NCBI RefSeq assembly: GCF_900101745.1
Contig: NZ_FNAD01000005.1
Location: 124,001-188,000, forward strand
DNA from: Glycomyces harbinensis
GTDB lineage: Bacteria > Actinomycetota > Actinomycetes > Mycobacteriales > Micromonosporaceae
Reading direction: 5' to 3'
Length of the DNA stretch: 64,000 bases
Shown: piece after piece, positions 18,337 to 27,744 of the stretch
Position numbering within the stretch: position 1 is the first letter of the stretch
How the letters are laid out: every line of letters begins with the position of its first letter
Notes under the pieces: generated by a model
The model's database searches: none
The model's input: the letters and a program-made list of their open reading frames with translations, nothing else
What the model was told of the DNA's origin: nothing
Translations under genes and position numbers: made by a program

Positions 18337-19308
18337 CTACCGGGTGGGGGTCTCGCCGGGCGTGCTCGTCGCCGTGCCGATCGCGGTCGGGTCGGCGGTG
18401 GGCGCGGCGGTGCCGGTGGTGCCCGCGGCGGTGGGGGTGTTCTCGCCGACGGTGTCGGGCCCGGTGGGCAGGTCGCCGAGGTCGGTGACGGTGACGCCCC
18501 AGACCTCGACGGGCACGGGCGGGACGTCGTCGTAGGCGACGGTGGTGGAGAGTGCCGCGATCTGGTCGAGGACCTCGTATCCGTCGACGATGCCGCCGAT
18601 GACGCTGACGCCGGCGGTCGGTATCGCCGCGCCGCGGATGAGGGCGAAGGCGCTGCCGGCGCGGCCGCGGTCGTCGGTGACGAGCGCGAGCACGTCGGCG
18701 ACGTCGTTGCCGGCCATGCCGGTCTCGGCCTGGAAGCGCCAGCCGGGGCCGTAGGTCTCGTCGGTCTCCTCCTCGGCGGCCGGGTCGAGTCCGGGGCTGC
18801 CGCAGCGCAGGATCGCGGTCGGGTCGACCGACTGCGTGGTGAGCCGGTCGCACGCGTGCGAGGCGTAGAAGCCGGTCTGGGCCAGGTGGGTGAAGGCCTC
18901 GACGCCGCAGGGGGCGAGGTCGCCCCAGAGCAGGACGGCGATGTCGCCGTAGTTGGTCTGGACGGTGGCGATGGAGCGCTCGGCGGGAGCGCCGGGCTCC
19001 ATCGGGTCGACGCCGCCGGCGTCCTCGTCGGCCTCGGTGATGTTGCACCGCGCGGAGATGACCTCGCCGAGGTCCTCGGGGGCGGGGTCGTCGTCGCGGA
19101 AGGCGAGCCAGGCGACCGCGCTGATCGATCCGGCGGTGAGGAGGACGGCGCCCAGTCCGGCGAGGCCGCGCTTCCAAGAGCTGCCGCCCTCGCGCTGCCA
19201 GGGGGCGGTGCCGCGGTAGGGGTCGGCGGCGACGGGGCTGGACTCGTATCCGGCACCGCTTCCTAGGCGCTCGTGCTCGGTCTCGCTCCGGGGGCGGCTG
19301 GGCTCCAT
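18337..19308 (-). CDS. Membrane-anchored cyclophilin-type peptidyl-prolyl isomerase
   Basis: 323 residues. A cytoplasmic tail of about 48 residues leads to a signal-anchor (LAGLGAVLLTAGSISAVAWLAF). The extracytoplasmic cyclophilin domain (about 100-270) has TNYGDIAVLLWGDLAPCGVEAF and GSAFALI in place of the usual GSQFFI. A Thr/Pro-rich tail follows. The Arg of the active site (CDRLTT) is kept, but the Gln and one Phe are replaced, so isomerase activity may be weak. The start at 19308 overlaps the MFS gene's 3' end by 46 nt. Confidence 0.88.
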   Translation of the reverse strand: MEPSRPRSETEHERLGSGAGYESSPVAADPYRGTAPWQREGGSSWKRGLAGLGAVLLTAGSISAVAWLAFRDDDPAPEDLGEVISARCNITEADEDAGGVDPMEPGAPAERSIATVQTNYGDIAVLLWGDLAPCGVEAFTHLAQTGFYASHACDRLTTQSVDPTAILRCGSPGLDPAAEEETDETYGPGWRFQAETGMAGNDVADVLALVTDDRGRAGSAFALIRGAAIPTAGVSVIGGIVDGYEVLDQIAALSTTVAYDDVPPVPVEVWGVTVTDLGDLPTGPDTVGENTPTAAGTTGTAAPTADPTAIGTATSTPGETPTR

Positions 19309-20609
19309 GAATGTGAATCGTACGGTGCGTCGTCTCGCGCGAGGTAGGCGTATCCGACGCATATCAGGCCGTAGGAGAGGGCGACGCCGACGAGGGTGCC
19401 GGGGGCGTAGCCGTCCCTGGGGACGACCAGGGCCGCGGCGAACAGGCCCGCGAGGTAGCCGACGTTGTAGACGGTGTCGTTGACGCTGAAGACGCGGCCG
19501 CGGTAGGCGTCCTCGACGCTGCGCTGGATGCTCGTGTCGACGGTGATCTTGACGCCCTGGGAGGCGATGTTGACCAGCAGGACCGCGACGGCGAACATGA
19601 CCGGTTCCATGGTCCCGGCCAGGGCGGCGACGACGACCGCGCACAGGGCCATGAGGACGACGGTCCAGTTCTTGGGGCCCCACGCGCGGGTGGCGCGGGG
19701 CGTGCTGAGGGCGGCGGCGAGCACGCCGATGTTGCCGAGGACGGCGAGCACCAGGAGCCAGGAGATCGTGGTCCTGCGGGTCGGGTCGGATTCGAGGTCC
19801 CAGAAGAAGCCCATGAACAGGGCGATCGCGATGATGAACACGATGCCGTACAGGAACCGGTGCAGCCCTTGGACGGCCATCACCAGGGCCGGGCCCCTGC
19901 GGCGGCCGAGGTGCTTGAACCCCTCCCACATGCCCTTGTTGGTCGCGGCGAGACCCTGCCACAGGCCGCCTCCCGACGCGTCCTCGACCGGGCCGAGGTC
20001 GCCGCGGCGAAACGACGCCGAGACGATGAACGCCGAGGCGAGGTAGCCGCATCCGGCCGCGAGCGCGAGCATCGAGTACGAGATGTTCGAGTCCACGAGC
20101 TTGGCGACGCCGGTGGTGGCGAGGCCGAGGCCGTAGGCGAGGGCGCCGAGGGTGGAGGCGAGGGAGTTCGCGGTGACCAGGTCGCCGGGGGGCACGACCT
20201 GGGGGTGGCAGGCGCCGAGTCCGGCGAGCACGAACCGGTTGGCGGCCAGGACCACCATCGCGCACAGGACCCACGTCCAGTTGAAGCCGCCGGCGAGGGT
20301 GAGGGCGATGACGATCATGAGGGCGGCCCGCGCGAGGTTCGCGCCGCCGATGAGGTTGCGGCGGCTGAAGCGGTCCAGGACGGTGCCGACGTAGGGGCCC
20401 AGCAGCGAGTAGGGGCCCAGGAGGAGGGCGACGGCGGCGGCGTACCGGAACGGGTCGGAGGCCTCGCCGAGGGCGGGGTTGAAGAACACCGACAGCGCGA
20501 GCGAGGCCTGGAACATGCCGTCGGCGGCCTGGGAGGTGAGCCGCACGGCGAGCAGGTGCCGGAAGCGGCGGTTGCCCGCGAGGCTGCGAACGTGCCCGTC
20601 GGTGCGCAT
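19263..20609 (-). CDS. Major facilitator superfamily transporter
   Basis: 448 residues with twelve predicted membrane helices. The loop between helices 2 and 3 reads GTVLDRFSRRN, a variant of the MFS motif A (G-x-x-x-D-R-x-G-R-R). The sequence resembles the MFS_3 group of efflux permeases, and substrate prediction is not possible. It lies downstream of ino1 on the same strand, separated by a strong compound hairpin (20639-20703), and overlaps the cyclophilin gene by 46 nt. Confidence 0.88.
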   Translation of the reverse strand: MRTDGHVRSLAGNRRFRHLLAVRLTSQAADGMFQASLALSVFFNPALGEASDPFRYAAAVALLLGPYSLLGPYVGTVLDRFSRRNLIGGANLARAALMIVIALTLAGGFNWTWVLCAMVVLAANRFVLAGLGACHPQVVPPGDLVTANSLASTLGALAYGLGLATTGVAKLVDSNISYSMLALAAGCGYLASAFIVSASFRRGDLGPVEDASGGGLWQGLAATNKGMWEGFKHLGRRRGPALVMAVQGLHRFLYGIVFIIAIALFMGFFWDLESDPTRRTTISWLLVLAVLGNIGVLAAALSTPRATRAWGPKNWTVVLMALCAVVVAALAGTMEPVMFAVAVLLVNIASQGVKITVDTSIQRSVEDAYRGRVFSVNDTVYNVGYLAGLFAAALVVPRDGYAPGTLVGVALSYGLICVGYAYLARDDAPYDSHSWSPAAPGARPSTSA

Positions 20610-20638
20610 CGTCCGAGGATAACTCCGGTGTATGCCAA

Positions 20639-20703
20639 GGGGGACCCCATTTCTCGCGAAGGCGCGGACCGCGGTGCGGTCCGGCCCGGCGAAGGGGTCC
20701 CCC
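20639..20703 (-). terminator. Compound hairpin between ino1 and the MFS gene
   Basis: The outer arms GGGGGACCCC (20639-20648) and GGGGTCCCCC (20694-20703) pair perfectly; each is itself nearly palindromic. The intervening DNA holds a second stem (GGACCG with CGGTCC). It lies just beyond the ino1 stop and probably ends that message, although there is no T run. Confidence 0.55.
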
Positions 20704-20720
20704 TCGGGAGGCGTGCTGCG

Positions 20721-21791
20721 CTACAGCCCGGCGATGAAGTTCTCGACGGAGACGCGAGCCTCTTCGTCGGAGAACTGCTTGGCCGGGGACTTCATGAAGT
20801 AGCTCGAGGCGCTCTCGACCGGGCCGCCGTGGCCGCGGTCGAGGGCGATCTTCGCCGCGCGGACGGCGTCGATGATGACGCCCGCGGAGTTCGGCGAGTC
20901 CCACACTTCGAGCTTCAGCTCCGCGTTGAGCGGGACGTCGCCGAAGGTGGTGCCCTCGAGCCGGATGTAGGCCCACTTGCGGTCGGTCAGCCACGGGACG
21001 TGGTCCGAGGGGCCGATGTGCACGTCGGCGCCCCGCATCTCGTGCGGGATCTGCGAGGTGACCGACTGGGTCTTGGAGATCTTCTTCGACTTCAGGCGGG
21101 TGCGCTCCAGCATGTTCATGAAGTCCATGTTGCCGCCGAAGTTCAGCTGGTACGTGCGGTCGAGGCGCACGCCGCGGTCTTCGAAGAGCTTCGCGAGGAC
21201 GCGGTGCACGATGGTCGCGCCGACCTGCGACTTGATGTCGTCGCCGACGATCGGGATGCCGGCGGCGGTGAACTTCTCGGCCCACTCGGGGTCGGAGGCG
21301 ATGAACACCGGGAGGGCGTTGACGAAGGCGGCGCCGGCGTCGATGGAGGCCTGCGCGTAGAACTTCGCGGCGGTCTCCGAACCCACGGGCAGGTAGCAGA
21401 CGACGACGTCGGCCCGGGCCTCTTTGAGCGCGGCGACCACGTCGACGGGCTCCTCGGAGGACTCGGTGACCATCTCGGTGTAGAACTGGCCCAAGCCGTC
21501 GTGGGTGGGGCCGCGCAGGACCGGGATGCCGGTCGGGGGCACCTCGGCGAACTGGATGGTGTTGTTCTCCGAGGCGTTGATGGCGCTGGAGAGATCCTGG
21601 CCGACCTTCTTCGCGTCGACGTCGAATGCGGCGACGAACTCGATGTCGTTGATGTGGTAGTCGCCGAACTGGACGTGCATGAGGCCGGGAACCCGGTCCT
21701 CGGGCTTGGCGTCGCGGTAGTACTCGACGCCTTGAACCAACGAAGAGGCGCAGTTGCCCACGCCGACAATGGCTACGCGCAGCTTACCCAT
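20721..21791 (-). CDS. ino1: Inositol-3-phosphate synthase
   Basis: 356 residues. NAD-dependent cyclisation of glucose-6-phosphate to myo-inositol-3-phosphate, the entry point to mycothiol and phosphatidylinositol. The Rossmann segment [20 protein letters not shown] starts at residue 6. The catalytic core includes [27 protein letters not shown] and the Lys-rich [11 protein letters not shown]. The length fits the bacterial short form. The ATG at 21791 lies within the last 8 nt of the PadR-family gene, so the two are translationally coupled and the regulator probably controls this operon. Confidence 0.97.
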   Translation of the reverse strand: MGKLRVAIVGVGNCASSLVQGVEYYRDAKPEDRVPGLMHVQFGDYHINDIEFVAAFDVDAKKVGQDLSSAINASENNTIQFAEVPPTGIPVLRGPTHDGLGQFYTEMVTESSEEPVDVVAALKEARADVVVCYLPVGSETAAKFYAQASIDAGAAFVNALPVFIASDPEWAEKFTAAGIPIVGDDIKSQVGATIVHRVLAKLFEDRGVRLDRTYQLNFGGNMDFMNMLERTRLKSKKISKTQSVTSQIPHEMRGADVHIGPSDHVPWLTDRKWAYIRLEGTTFGDVPLNAELKLEVWDSPNSAGVIIDAVRAAKIALDRGHGGPVESASSYFMKSPAKQFSDEEARVSVENFIAGL

Positions 21792-22467
21792 CGCGCATGC
21801 CTCCTTTGCCTTGTTTATTTGGGTCTCCGGCGCTCGCAGCCGGATCGGGTGTTCCCTGGGCCGGGGCGGAGTCGATCCGTCCCGGTTCGGCGATCGGATC
21901 GCCGAAATCGGTGCGCTGCCGAGGGCCGCGGCCCTCTTCCGTGGCGATGAGCTCGTTGAGCCATCGGACCTCCCGCTCGGCGGTCTCCAGGCCGTGCCGC
22001 TGGAGCTCGAGCCCGTAGGCGTCGAGCCGCTCGGCGGTGCGCGAGAGCGCCTCCCGGATCCGCTCGCGGCGCTCTTCGACCCGGCGGCGCCGGGCTTCGA
22101 GGATGCGCAGGCGGGTGGCCGGGTCGGTGCGGGAGAAGAACGCGAAGTGCACCCCGAACAGGGCCTCGTCGGCGGACTCGGGTCCGGCCTCGGCCATGAG
22201 TTGGGAGAAGTGCTCTTTGCCCTCGGGTGTGAGCCGGTAGACCTTGCGGGCCCTCCGGCCGGTCAGCAGCGGTTTCTCAATGGTCCCCTCGACCGGGGTC
22301 TCCTCGACGATGAGTCCGCGCTGACGCATCCGCTTGAGGGTGGGGTAGAGGGAGCCGTAGCTGAACGCGGCCCTGATGGCCCCGAGCAGGGCCAGGAGGC
22401 GTTTGCGCAGCTCGTAACCGTGCATGGGGGTCTCGTGCAGGAGCCCCAATACGGCCAGCTCAAGCAT
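21784..22467 (-). CDS. PadR-family transcriptional regulator
   Basis: 227 residues. The N-terminal PadR winged helix (about 1-90) reads [24 protein letters not shown] followed by [18 protein letters not shown] helical dimerisation domain (about 110-190) and a Pro-rich tail follow. The start ATG at 22467 is preceded by AGGAGG. The gene overlaps ino1 by 8 nt, and a perfect inverted repeat at 22503-22523 in its upstream region is the likely autoregulatory site. It probably represses its own operon and may affect the divergent penicillin-binding protein gene. Confidence 0.93.
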   Translation of the reverse strand: MLELAVLGLLHETPMHGYELRKRLLALLGAIRAAFSYGSLYPTLKRMRQRGLIVEETPVEGTIEKPLLTGRRARKVYRLTPEGKEHFSQLMAEAGPESADEALFGVHFAFFSRTDPATRLRILEARRRRVEERRERIREALSRTAERLDAYGLELQRHGLETAEREVRWLNELIATEEGRGPRQRTDFGDPIAEPGRIDSAPAQGTPDPAASAGDPNKQGKGGMRDG

Positions 22468-22812
22468 CTCGTCCCTCCTCTCACACGGCGATCTAACAAA
22501 GCGATGTATCGGAGCGATACATCGGAGTGAGCATAGCGTGCCGTCGGAAATCACGTCAAGGCGCGCCTCCGCGCCCTGTTCAGGGGGGTCTGCATCCGTT
22601 AAGCTCGGCCCCACCAAGCGATCTAGCAGAGTCCTCTCAGGTTCAGTGTGCGAAACTGCGAGACGACCGGCCACCCCCATGCCGGGAGTAGACCTTTGCG
22701 AACGCCGGTCCGCCGGGCGCGTCCCCCTCGGGATGCCGCGCGCCGGGTGCACCGGGCCGACCGGCAAGACCCGGCCCAAGCCTGGGTTGTACAGCACGTG
22801 GATGGTTGAGCA
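22468..22812. other. Intergenic region between divergent padR-ino1 and the PBP gene
   Basis: 345 nt. It contains the PadR-type inverted repeat, and a TTAGAT (minus strand, 22491-22496) that could be the -10 of the padR-ino1 transcript. I found no convincing promoter for the penicillin-binding protein gene and no RNA gene. Confidence 0.5.
22503..22523 (-). promoter_or_regulatory. Candidate PadR operator
   Basis: GATGTATC (22503-22510) and GATACATC (22516-22523) form a perfect 8-bp inverted repeat around GGAGC. ATGT and ACAT half-sites are typical for PadR proteins. It sits 36-56 bases upstream of the padR start and just upstream of a TTAGAT -10, so binding would block RNA polymerase. Confidence 0.65.
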
Positions 22813-25800
22813 ATGAGCGACTACGGATATCGTCCGGCCCCGCCCCCCGAGGACGGACGGCCGCGGGGCGGCGGCCAGCAGGGCGGTCGCGCCCAGGGCA
22901 ACCCCTCGGGCAACGCCGGCTCCGGCCAGTCCGACTACGGGTGGGGCGGCGGCCAGCCGCAGTCGCCGCAGGGCCGCGGCGGCGCGCCCCGGCCGCGTCC
23001 GCAGCAGCAGCCGTACGGGACCCCCGCCTCGGGCTCGGCCTCGGTCGGCCGCGCCTCGGGCTCGGCGTCCGTGGGCCGCGGGTCCGCCTCCGTCGGCCGC
23101 GCCTCCGGCTCCGCGTCCGTGGGCGGCGCCTCGGGCGCCGCACCCGTCGGCGGCCCGGGACGCACCGGCCGCGCGTCGGTCGGCTCCGCCTCCGTCGGCT
23201 CGGCCTCGGTGGGCTCGGCCTCGGTCGGCTCCGCCAGCGTCACCTCCGCGCGCCCGGGCGGGCGCGAGGACCGCGCCGGCCGCGCCGGATCGGGTCCGGG
23301 CGGCAGGCGCCGCGCCGGCAAGGGACCGCTGGGCGAGGCCGACCTCGACCCCGACACCGGCAAGAAGAAGCGCAAGCGCCTGGGCCGCAAGATGTTCGCC
23401 ACGTTCATCGCCCTCGGCGTCCTCCTCGTCGGCGCCGTGACCGTGACCGGCGCCTACTTCATCCAGAGCGCCCCGCAGCTGGAGAACGTCTTCCGCCAGG
23501 GCGAGTCGTCGGCGTTCTACTACGCCAACGGCACCACCCAGGCCGGCGCCTACGGCGACACCCTCCGCCTCCAGGCCGAGGTGGGCGAGATCCCCGAGAC
23601 CGTCACCGACGCGCTCGTCTCGCTCGAGGACCGCAAGTTCTGGGACCACGGCGGCGTCGACTACGTCCGCACCATGGGCGCCCTGGTCAACAACGTCACC
23701 GGCGGCGAGACGCAGGGCGGCTCGACGATCACGCAGCAGTACGCGGGCATGGTCCTCGAAGCGCGCGAGGAGATCTCCTACGACCGCAAGGCCCGCGAAG
23801 CGGCCATGGCGATGAAGATGGAGTCGGAGTACTCCAAGGATGAGATCATCACCGCCTACCTCAACATGGCCTACTTCGGCCGGGGCGCCTACGGCATCGA
23901 GGCGGCGGCGAAGAACTACTTCGGCGTGGAGCTGAAGGACGTCACCTACGACCAGGCCGCGTTCATGGTCATGCAGGTCAAGTCCCCCAACGGCTACTAC
24001 GACCCGTACTACACCGACGCGTACGACGAGGGGGCCGCGCAGGGGCGCTGGAACTTCGCGATGAACTCGCTGGTCGAGACCGGCGACCTCTCCCAGTCCG
24101 AGCGCGACGAGTTCGCCTACCCCACGCCGATCGACGAGTTCAACTCCTCGGGCTCCTGGGGCGGCAACACCGACGTCGGCTTCCTCATCAACGAGCTCGA
24201 CGGCTACGTGTTCGACGAGCTCCTCGACCGCTACGGCATCACCAGGGAGATGCTCAAGGGCGGCGAGGACAACCCCGAGGGCGGCGGCTACACCGTCACC
24301 CTCACCGTCGACCCGGAGATCCAGGCCGCGCTCAAGTCCACCGGCTCCCGCGGCGACATCGCGGTGGAGACCAACGAGGCGGGCGAACCGGTCGACGCCG
24401 ACGGCGCCGTCGTCGACGCCGCCCAGGCCGAGCGGATCCTCACCGACGAGGGCTACGCCCAGTTCGTCAACAGCAACGAGGACGCGGCCCTGGAGAAGTT
24501 CCCCGAGTACATGATGACGGCGATGGTCGCGATCGACCCGGAGACCGGCGCCGTCCTCGGCTACTACGGCGGCGACAACGGCTTCGGCGTCGACAAGGCC
24601 GGGGCCGAGTCGCCCCACCCGCCGTCCTCGACGTTCAAGATGGTCACCGCCGCCACCGCGCTCGAGAGCGGCGACTCGACCGAGTCCTGGTTCAACGGCA
24701 GCTCGCCCCGCCAGTTCGACTCGCTCACCCTCGACGACGTCGAGGAGTGCATCGGCGGCGGCGACTACCCCGACTGCACGCTGCGCAACGGCAGCCAGAA
24801 CTCGCAGGTCGAGATGACCCTGACCGACGCGGTCCGCAAGTCGAAGAACACCCCGATGTACTCCATCGCCGAGCAGTACGACGCCAGCACCATCCTCGAC
24901 CTCGCCGACCAGATGGGCCTGTCGGTGATGAACCAGGCCCGCACCATCGAGGACGACGAGGGCACGCCGCACGACGTCAGCATCAACTACGTGATGAACG
25001 ACGACGGCACCTACACCCAGCACGGCACCGCCGTCGACGCCGAGGGCAACTCGGTCGTGGACGCCTCCGGCAACTGGGACATCTACGCGGACATCCAGGT
25101 CGACGAGAACTGCAACCCGATCGTCAACCTCGACGGCCTGTTCCTGGCGGCCGACGAGGCCGTCCCGTGCGACATCGGCGGCAAGAACCCGACCGACCCG
25201 TTCTACAACCACATCGCGTTCGGCCAGTACCCGACGAGCGTGCGCGACATGGCCTCGATCTACGCCACGATCGCCAACAACGGCTTCTACAACGAGTCGC
25301 ACTTCGTCGCCGAGGTCAAGGACAACACCGGCCAGGTCGTCGAACCGTTCGAGGGCTCGCTCGACTCCGGCCAGGTCATCTCGGAGGAGACCGCCCGCAA
25401 CCTCCAGTGGATCGGCTCCGAGATCTCCGGCGAGTCCGCCACCGGCGAAGAGCTCGATCGCGACTACTTCGGCAAGACCGGCACCTGGGAGGCCGGCGGC
25501 AAGGACAAGGACGGCGAGGACTACCCCGACTCGTACAACGCCCACGCCTGGTACGTCGGCGCGATCCCGCAGCTGTCCATCGCCGCGTGGGTCGGCAACC
25601 TGACCTCCGAATCCGACCCGATCGCCGACGTCGACGACGATCCGAACAACGTCTTCGGCTCCAACACCGCCTATCCGGTGTGGTTCACCGCCATGGACCG
25701 CGTCCTCGACAAGAAGGACTGGGACAAGGAGGAGTGGGACGGCAGGGTCGAAGACCAGGGCAACGTGACCAGTTGGGACATCGAGAACGCCGGCGGCCCG

Positions 25801-26097
25801 CTCGAAGGGGGCGCGTTCTGCGCCGCGAAACCCGACGACGCCCTGTGCGCGGGCGTCCAGGACGAACAGGCGCAGCAGGAATGCGAAGCGGACGGCGGCA
25901 CCTGGGACGGTGAGGCGTGCCAGGAGGGCGAAGAGGACGACGACACCGAGCAGCCGACGTCCGATCCGACCGACACGCCGACCGACGACTCCACCGACGA
26001 GGAGTGCGGCGGATTCATGCAGCCGCCGTGCGACGAGGAGACCCCGTCCGAAGAAGGCAGTACGACGCCCGAAGACGACGAGGACAACGGCGGCTGA
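22813..26097 (+). CDS. Class A penicillin-binding protein (bifunctional peptidoglycan synthase)
   Basis: 1094 residues. A disordered cytoplasmic tail of about 190 residues carries degenerate SASVG repeats (72-145), then comes one membrane helix (194-217). The GT51 transglycosylase domain has the catalytic Glu272 in LEDRKFWDHGG and STITQQYAG. The transpeptidase domain shows SSTFK (nucleophile Ser606), SKN (677-679) and KTG (888-890). The C-terminal tail is acidic with four Cys. The enzyme polymerises lipid II and cross-links it outside the membrane. The start MSDYGYRP is consistent with related actinobacterial PBPs. Confidence 0.96.
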   Translation: MSDYGYRPAPPPEDGRPRGGGQQGGRAQGNPSGNAGSGQSDYGWGGGQPQSPQGRGGAPRPRPQQQPYGTPASGSASVGRASGSASVGRGSASVGRASGSASVGGASGAAPVGGPGRTGRASVGSASVGSASVGSASVGSASVTSARPGGREDRAGRAGSGPGGRRRAGKGPLGEADLDPDTGKKKRKRLGRKMFATFIALGVLLVGAVTVTGAYFIQSAPQLENVFRQGESSAFYYANGTTQAGAYGDTLRLQAEVGEIPETVTDALVSLEDRKFWDHGGVDYVRTMGALVNNVTGGETQGGSTITQQYAGMVLEAREEISYDRKAREAAMAMKMESEYSKDEIITAYLNMAYFGRGAYGIEAAAKNYFGVELKDVTYDQAAFMVMQVKSPNGYYDPYYTDAYDEGAAQGRWNFAMNSLVETGDLSQSERDEFAYPTPIDEFNSSGSWGGNTDVGFLINELDGYVFDELLDRYGITREMLKGGEDNPEGGGYTVTLTVDPEIQAALKSTGSRGDIAVETNEAGEPVDADGAVVDAAQAERILTDEGYAQFVNSNEDAALEKFPEYMMTAMVAIDPETGAVLGYYGGDNGFGVDKAGAESPHPPSSTFKMVTAATALESGDSTESWFNGSSPRQFDSLTLDDVEECIGGGDYPDCTLRNGSQNSQVEMTLTDAVRKSKNTPMYSIAEQYDASTILDLADQMGLSVMNQARTIEDDEGTPHDVSINYVMNDDGTYTQHGTAVDAEGNSVVDASGNWDIYADIQVDENCNPIVNLDGLFLAADEAVPCDIGGKNPTDPFYNHIAFGQYPTSVRDMASIYATIANNGFYNESHFVAEVKDNTGQVVEPFEGSLDSGQVISEETARNLQWIGSEISGESATGEELDRDYFGKTGTWEAGGKDKDGEDYPDSYNAHAWYVGAIPQLSIAAWVGNLTSESDPIADVDDDPNNVFGSNTAYPVWFTAMDRVLDKKDWDKEEWDGRVEDQGNVTSWDIENAGGPLEGGAFCAAKPDDALCAGVQDEQAQQECEADGGTWDGEACQEGEEDDDTEQPTSDPTDTPTDDSTDEECGGFMQPPCDEETPSEEGSTTPEDDEDNGG
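23026..23247 (+). repeat. Degenerate 15-bp repeat encoding GSASV in the PBP tail
   Basis: Within the PBP gene, units close to GGCTCSGCCTCSGTC recur about ten times, irregularly spaced at first (separated by GRAS or GG) and contiguous near the end (four consecutive GSASV). Codon choice drifts between copies (TCC/TCG), so the array has been selected or has diverged at protein level and is not a fresh slip-strand product. Confidence 0.8.
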
Positions 26098-26135
26098 CGC
26101 CGACCGACCACCGCCTCCTCGGCGGGTATCGCCAC

Positions 26136-26174
26136 GACGGCGGCATGGGCCACAATAGGGCCCATGCCGCCGTC
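26136..26174. promoter_or_regulatory. Perfect 16-bp inverted repeat spanning a start codon
   Basis: Arms 26136-26151 and 26159-26174 are exact reverse complements around a 7-nt ACAATAG loop. The right arm contains the ATG (26164) of the next gene, and the loop contains a -10-like CACAAT. It could end the PBP message, act as an operator, or fold in mRNA to mask the start codon. No T run follows. Confidence 0.6.
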
Positions 26175-27744
26175 TTCCATCGAGCCGCCGCCTTCCGCCG
26201 AGCAGCCGAACCCCGCGCCGCCCCCGGCCGCGCCCACCCTCACCGACCGCTTCGCCCGCTTCGCATCGGGCTTCATCGGCGGCCCCTTCGGCGACCACGC
26301 CGTCGACCCGCCCCGGCGCCGGTACTGGACGCCGCTGCGCGTCATCCTCCTCACCGGCCTGATCGCCTTCGCCTTCAACTGGCTCCAGAAGTACCCCTGC
26401 TCAGCGGGCGGATGGGTGGACTGGCAGCAGTACACCGGCGCCTGCTACACCGACATCCGCGCCCTCTGGGGCGCCGAGAAGCTCAGCGAAGGCGCCGTCC
26501 CCTACCGTGACCACCCGGTCGAATACCCGGTACTGACCGGATGGTTCATGGGGATCCTCGGGCAGCTCGCCTTCCGCATCGGCTCGGTCATGGGCACCGA
26601 CGGCGGCCCGATCTTCTGGCACCTCAACGCGATCGTCCTGTTCATCTGCGGCGCCGCGGCCATCAGTGTGCTCCACAGGATCCGCGAGGACAACCGCCGC
26701 ACCGACGCCCCCGGCCCGAACCCGCCCGCCTCGCGCCACGACGCCGGCGGGCACGGCGAGGACGACGCCGGGCGGCACCGCAAGACCGACCCCGCGCTCG
26801 CGCACGCCAGGCCCTCGCGCCCGTGGGACGCGATGATGCTCGCCGCCGCACCGGTCGTCCTCGTGACCGCCACCGTCAACTGGGACCTGTTCGCCGTCGC
26901 CCTCGCGATGCCGTTCTTCCTGTACTGGCAGCGCGGGCGCCCCGTCATGGCCGGACTGTTCCTCGGCCTCGCCGTCGCCGCGAAGTTCTACGCGCTCCTG
27001 TTCATCGGACCGCTGCTCATCCTCGCGCTGCGCCGCAGGCGGCTCCTGCCCGCGCTCAAAACGGTCGCGACCGCCGCCGTCGTGTGGGCCGCGATCAACG
27101 CGCCCGTCGCCTACCTGTGGCCCGACTCGTGGATGCGGTTCTTCGAGCTCAACTCCGAGCGGCCCGTCGACTGGGGCACCGGCTGGTACGTCGTCCGCGG
27201 CCTCACCGGCTGGGAGGCCCTGTGGGACTCCGCGTTCGTCAACGACCTCTACCTGGTGCTGTTCGCGCTGTCGTGCCTGGGGATCGCCGCCCTCGGATAC
27301 TTCGCGCAACGACGCGACCCGATGGACGACGTGGCGCCGCGCCTCGCGCAGCTGTGCTTCCTCGTGCTCGCCGCGTTCCTGCTGTTCGGGAAGGTCTGGT
27401 CGCAGCAGTACGTGCTGTGGCTGCTGCCGCTGGTGGTCCTGGCCCGGCCCAAGTGGGGCCTCTTCCTGATCTGGCAGGCCGCCGAGCTGTGCTACTTCAT
27501 CGCGTTCTACGGGAAGATGCTGCAGGTCTCGGCCGAGGACGGCCGCGGCATCCCCGAGGGCCTGTTCCTCGCCGCCGCCGCCTCGCGCTGGCTCGCCGTC
27601 GCCCTCCTGTGCGCGATGGTGGTGCAGGAGATCCTCATCCCGCGCCTGGACGCGGTGCGATCCCTTCCGCTGCGGCCCATGCGCGCAGCTCGGCCTCCGC
27701 TTCCTCGCGCGGCATCGGCCCCCGCTCCAGTCGAAGCTCCTTGA
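26164..27744 (+). CDS. GT87-like polyprenyl-phosphate mannosyltransferase-type membrane protein
   Basis: 526 residues with about ten to twelve membrane helices. The first extracytoplasmic loop holds WVDWQQYTGACYTDIRALWG and YRDHPVEYPVLTGWFMG; the acidic residues there match the GT-C type catalytic loop of GT87 enzymes, which use polyprenyl-phosphate sugars. A charged cytoplasmic loop near 180-215 is Asp/His/Arg-rich. Expected role: envelope glycan or lipoglycan assembly, next to peptidoglycan genes. The ATG lies in a hairpin, and the message may be leaderless. Its last 110 nt overlap the convergent CCA-adding enzyme gene, an unusually long overlap. Confidence 0.82.
   Translation: MPPSSIEPPPSAEQPNPAPPPAAPTLTDRFARFASGFIGGPFGDHAVDPPRRRYWTPLRVILLTGLIAFAFNWLQKYPCSAGGWVDWQQYTGACYTDIRALWGAEKLSEGAVPYRDHPVEYPVLTGWFMGILGQLAFRIGSVMGTDGGPIFWHLNAIVLFICGAAAISVLHRIREDNRRTDAPGPNPPASRHDAGGHGEDDAGRHRKTDPALAHARPSRPWDAMMLAAAPVVLVTATVNWDLFAVALAMPFFLYWQRGRPVMAGLFLGLAVAAKFYALLFIGPLLILALRRRRLLPALKTVATAAVVWAAINAPVAYLWPDSWMRFFELNSERPVDWGTGWYVVRGLTGWEALWDSAFVNDLYLVLFALSCLGIAALGYFAQRRDPMDDVAPRLAQLCFLVLAAFLLFGKVWSQQYVLWLLPLVVLARPKWGLFLIWQAAELCYFIAFYGKMLQVSAEDGRGIPEGLFLAAAASRWLAVALLCAMVVQEILIPRLDAVRSLPLRPMRAARPPLPRAASAPAPVEAP

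Noticed and set aside
23026-23247. CRISPR-like array
   Set aside because: The repeats are 15 bp, in frame, without spacers of constant length, and encode protein.
21784-26298. Very long open frame (about 1500 codons) antisense to the penicillin-binding protein
   Set aside because: Only the PadR-family part is real; the rest is a stop-free shadow of a GC-rich gene with Val/Leu/Gly/Asp-rich, low-complexity translation and no domain.
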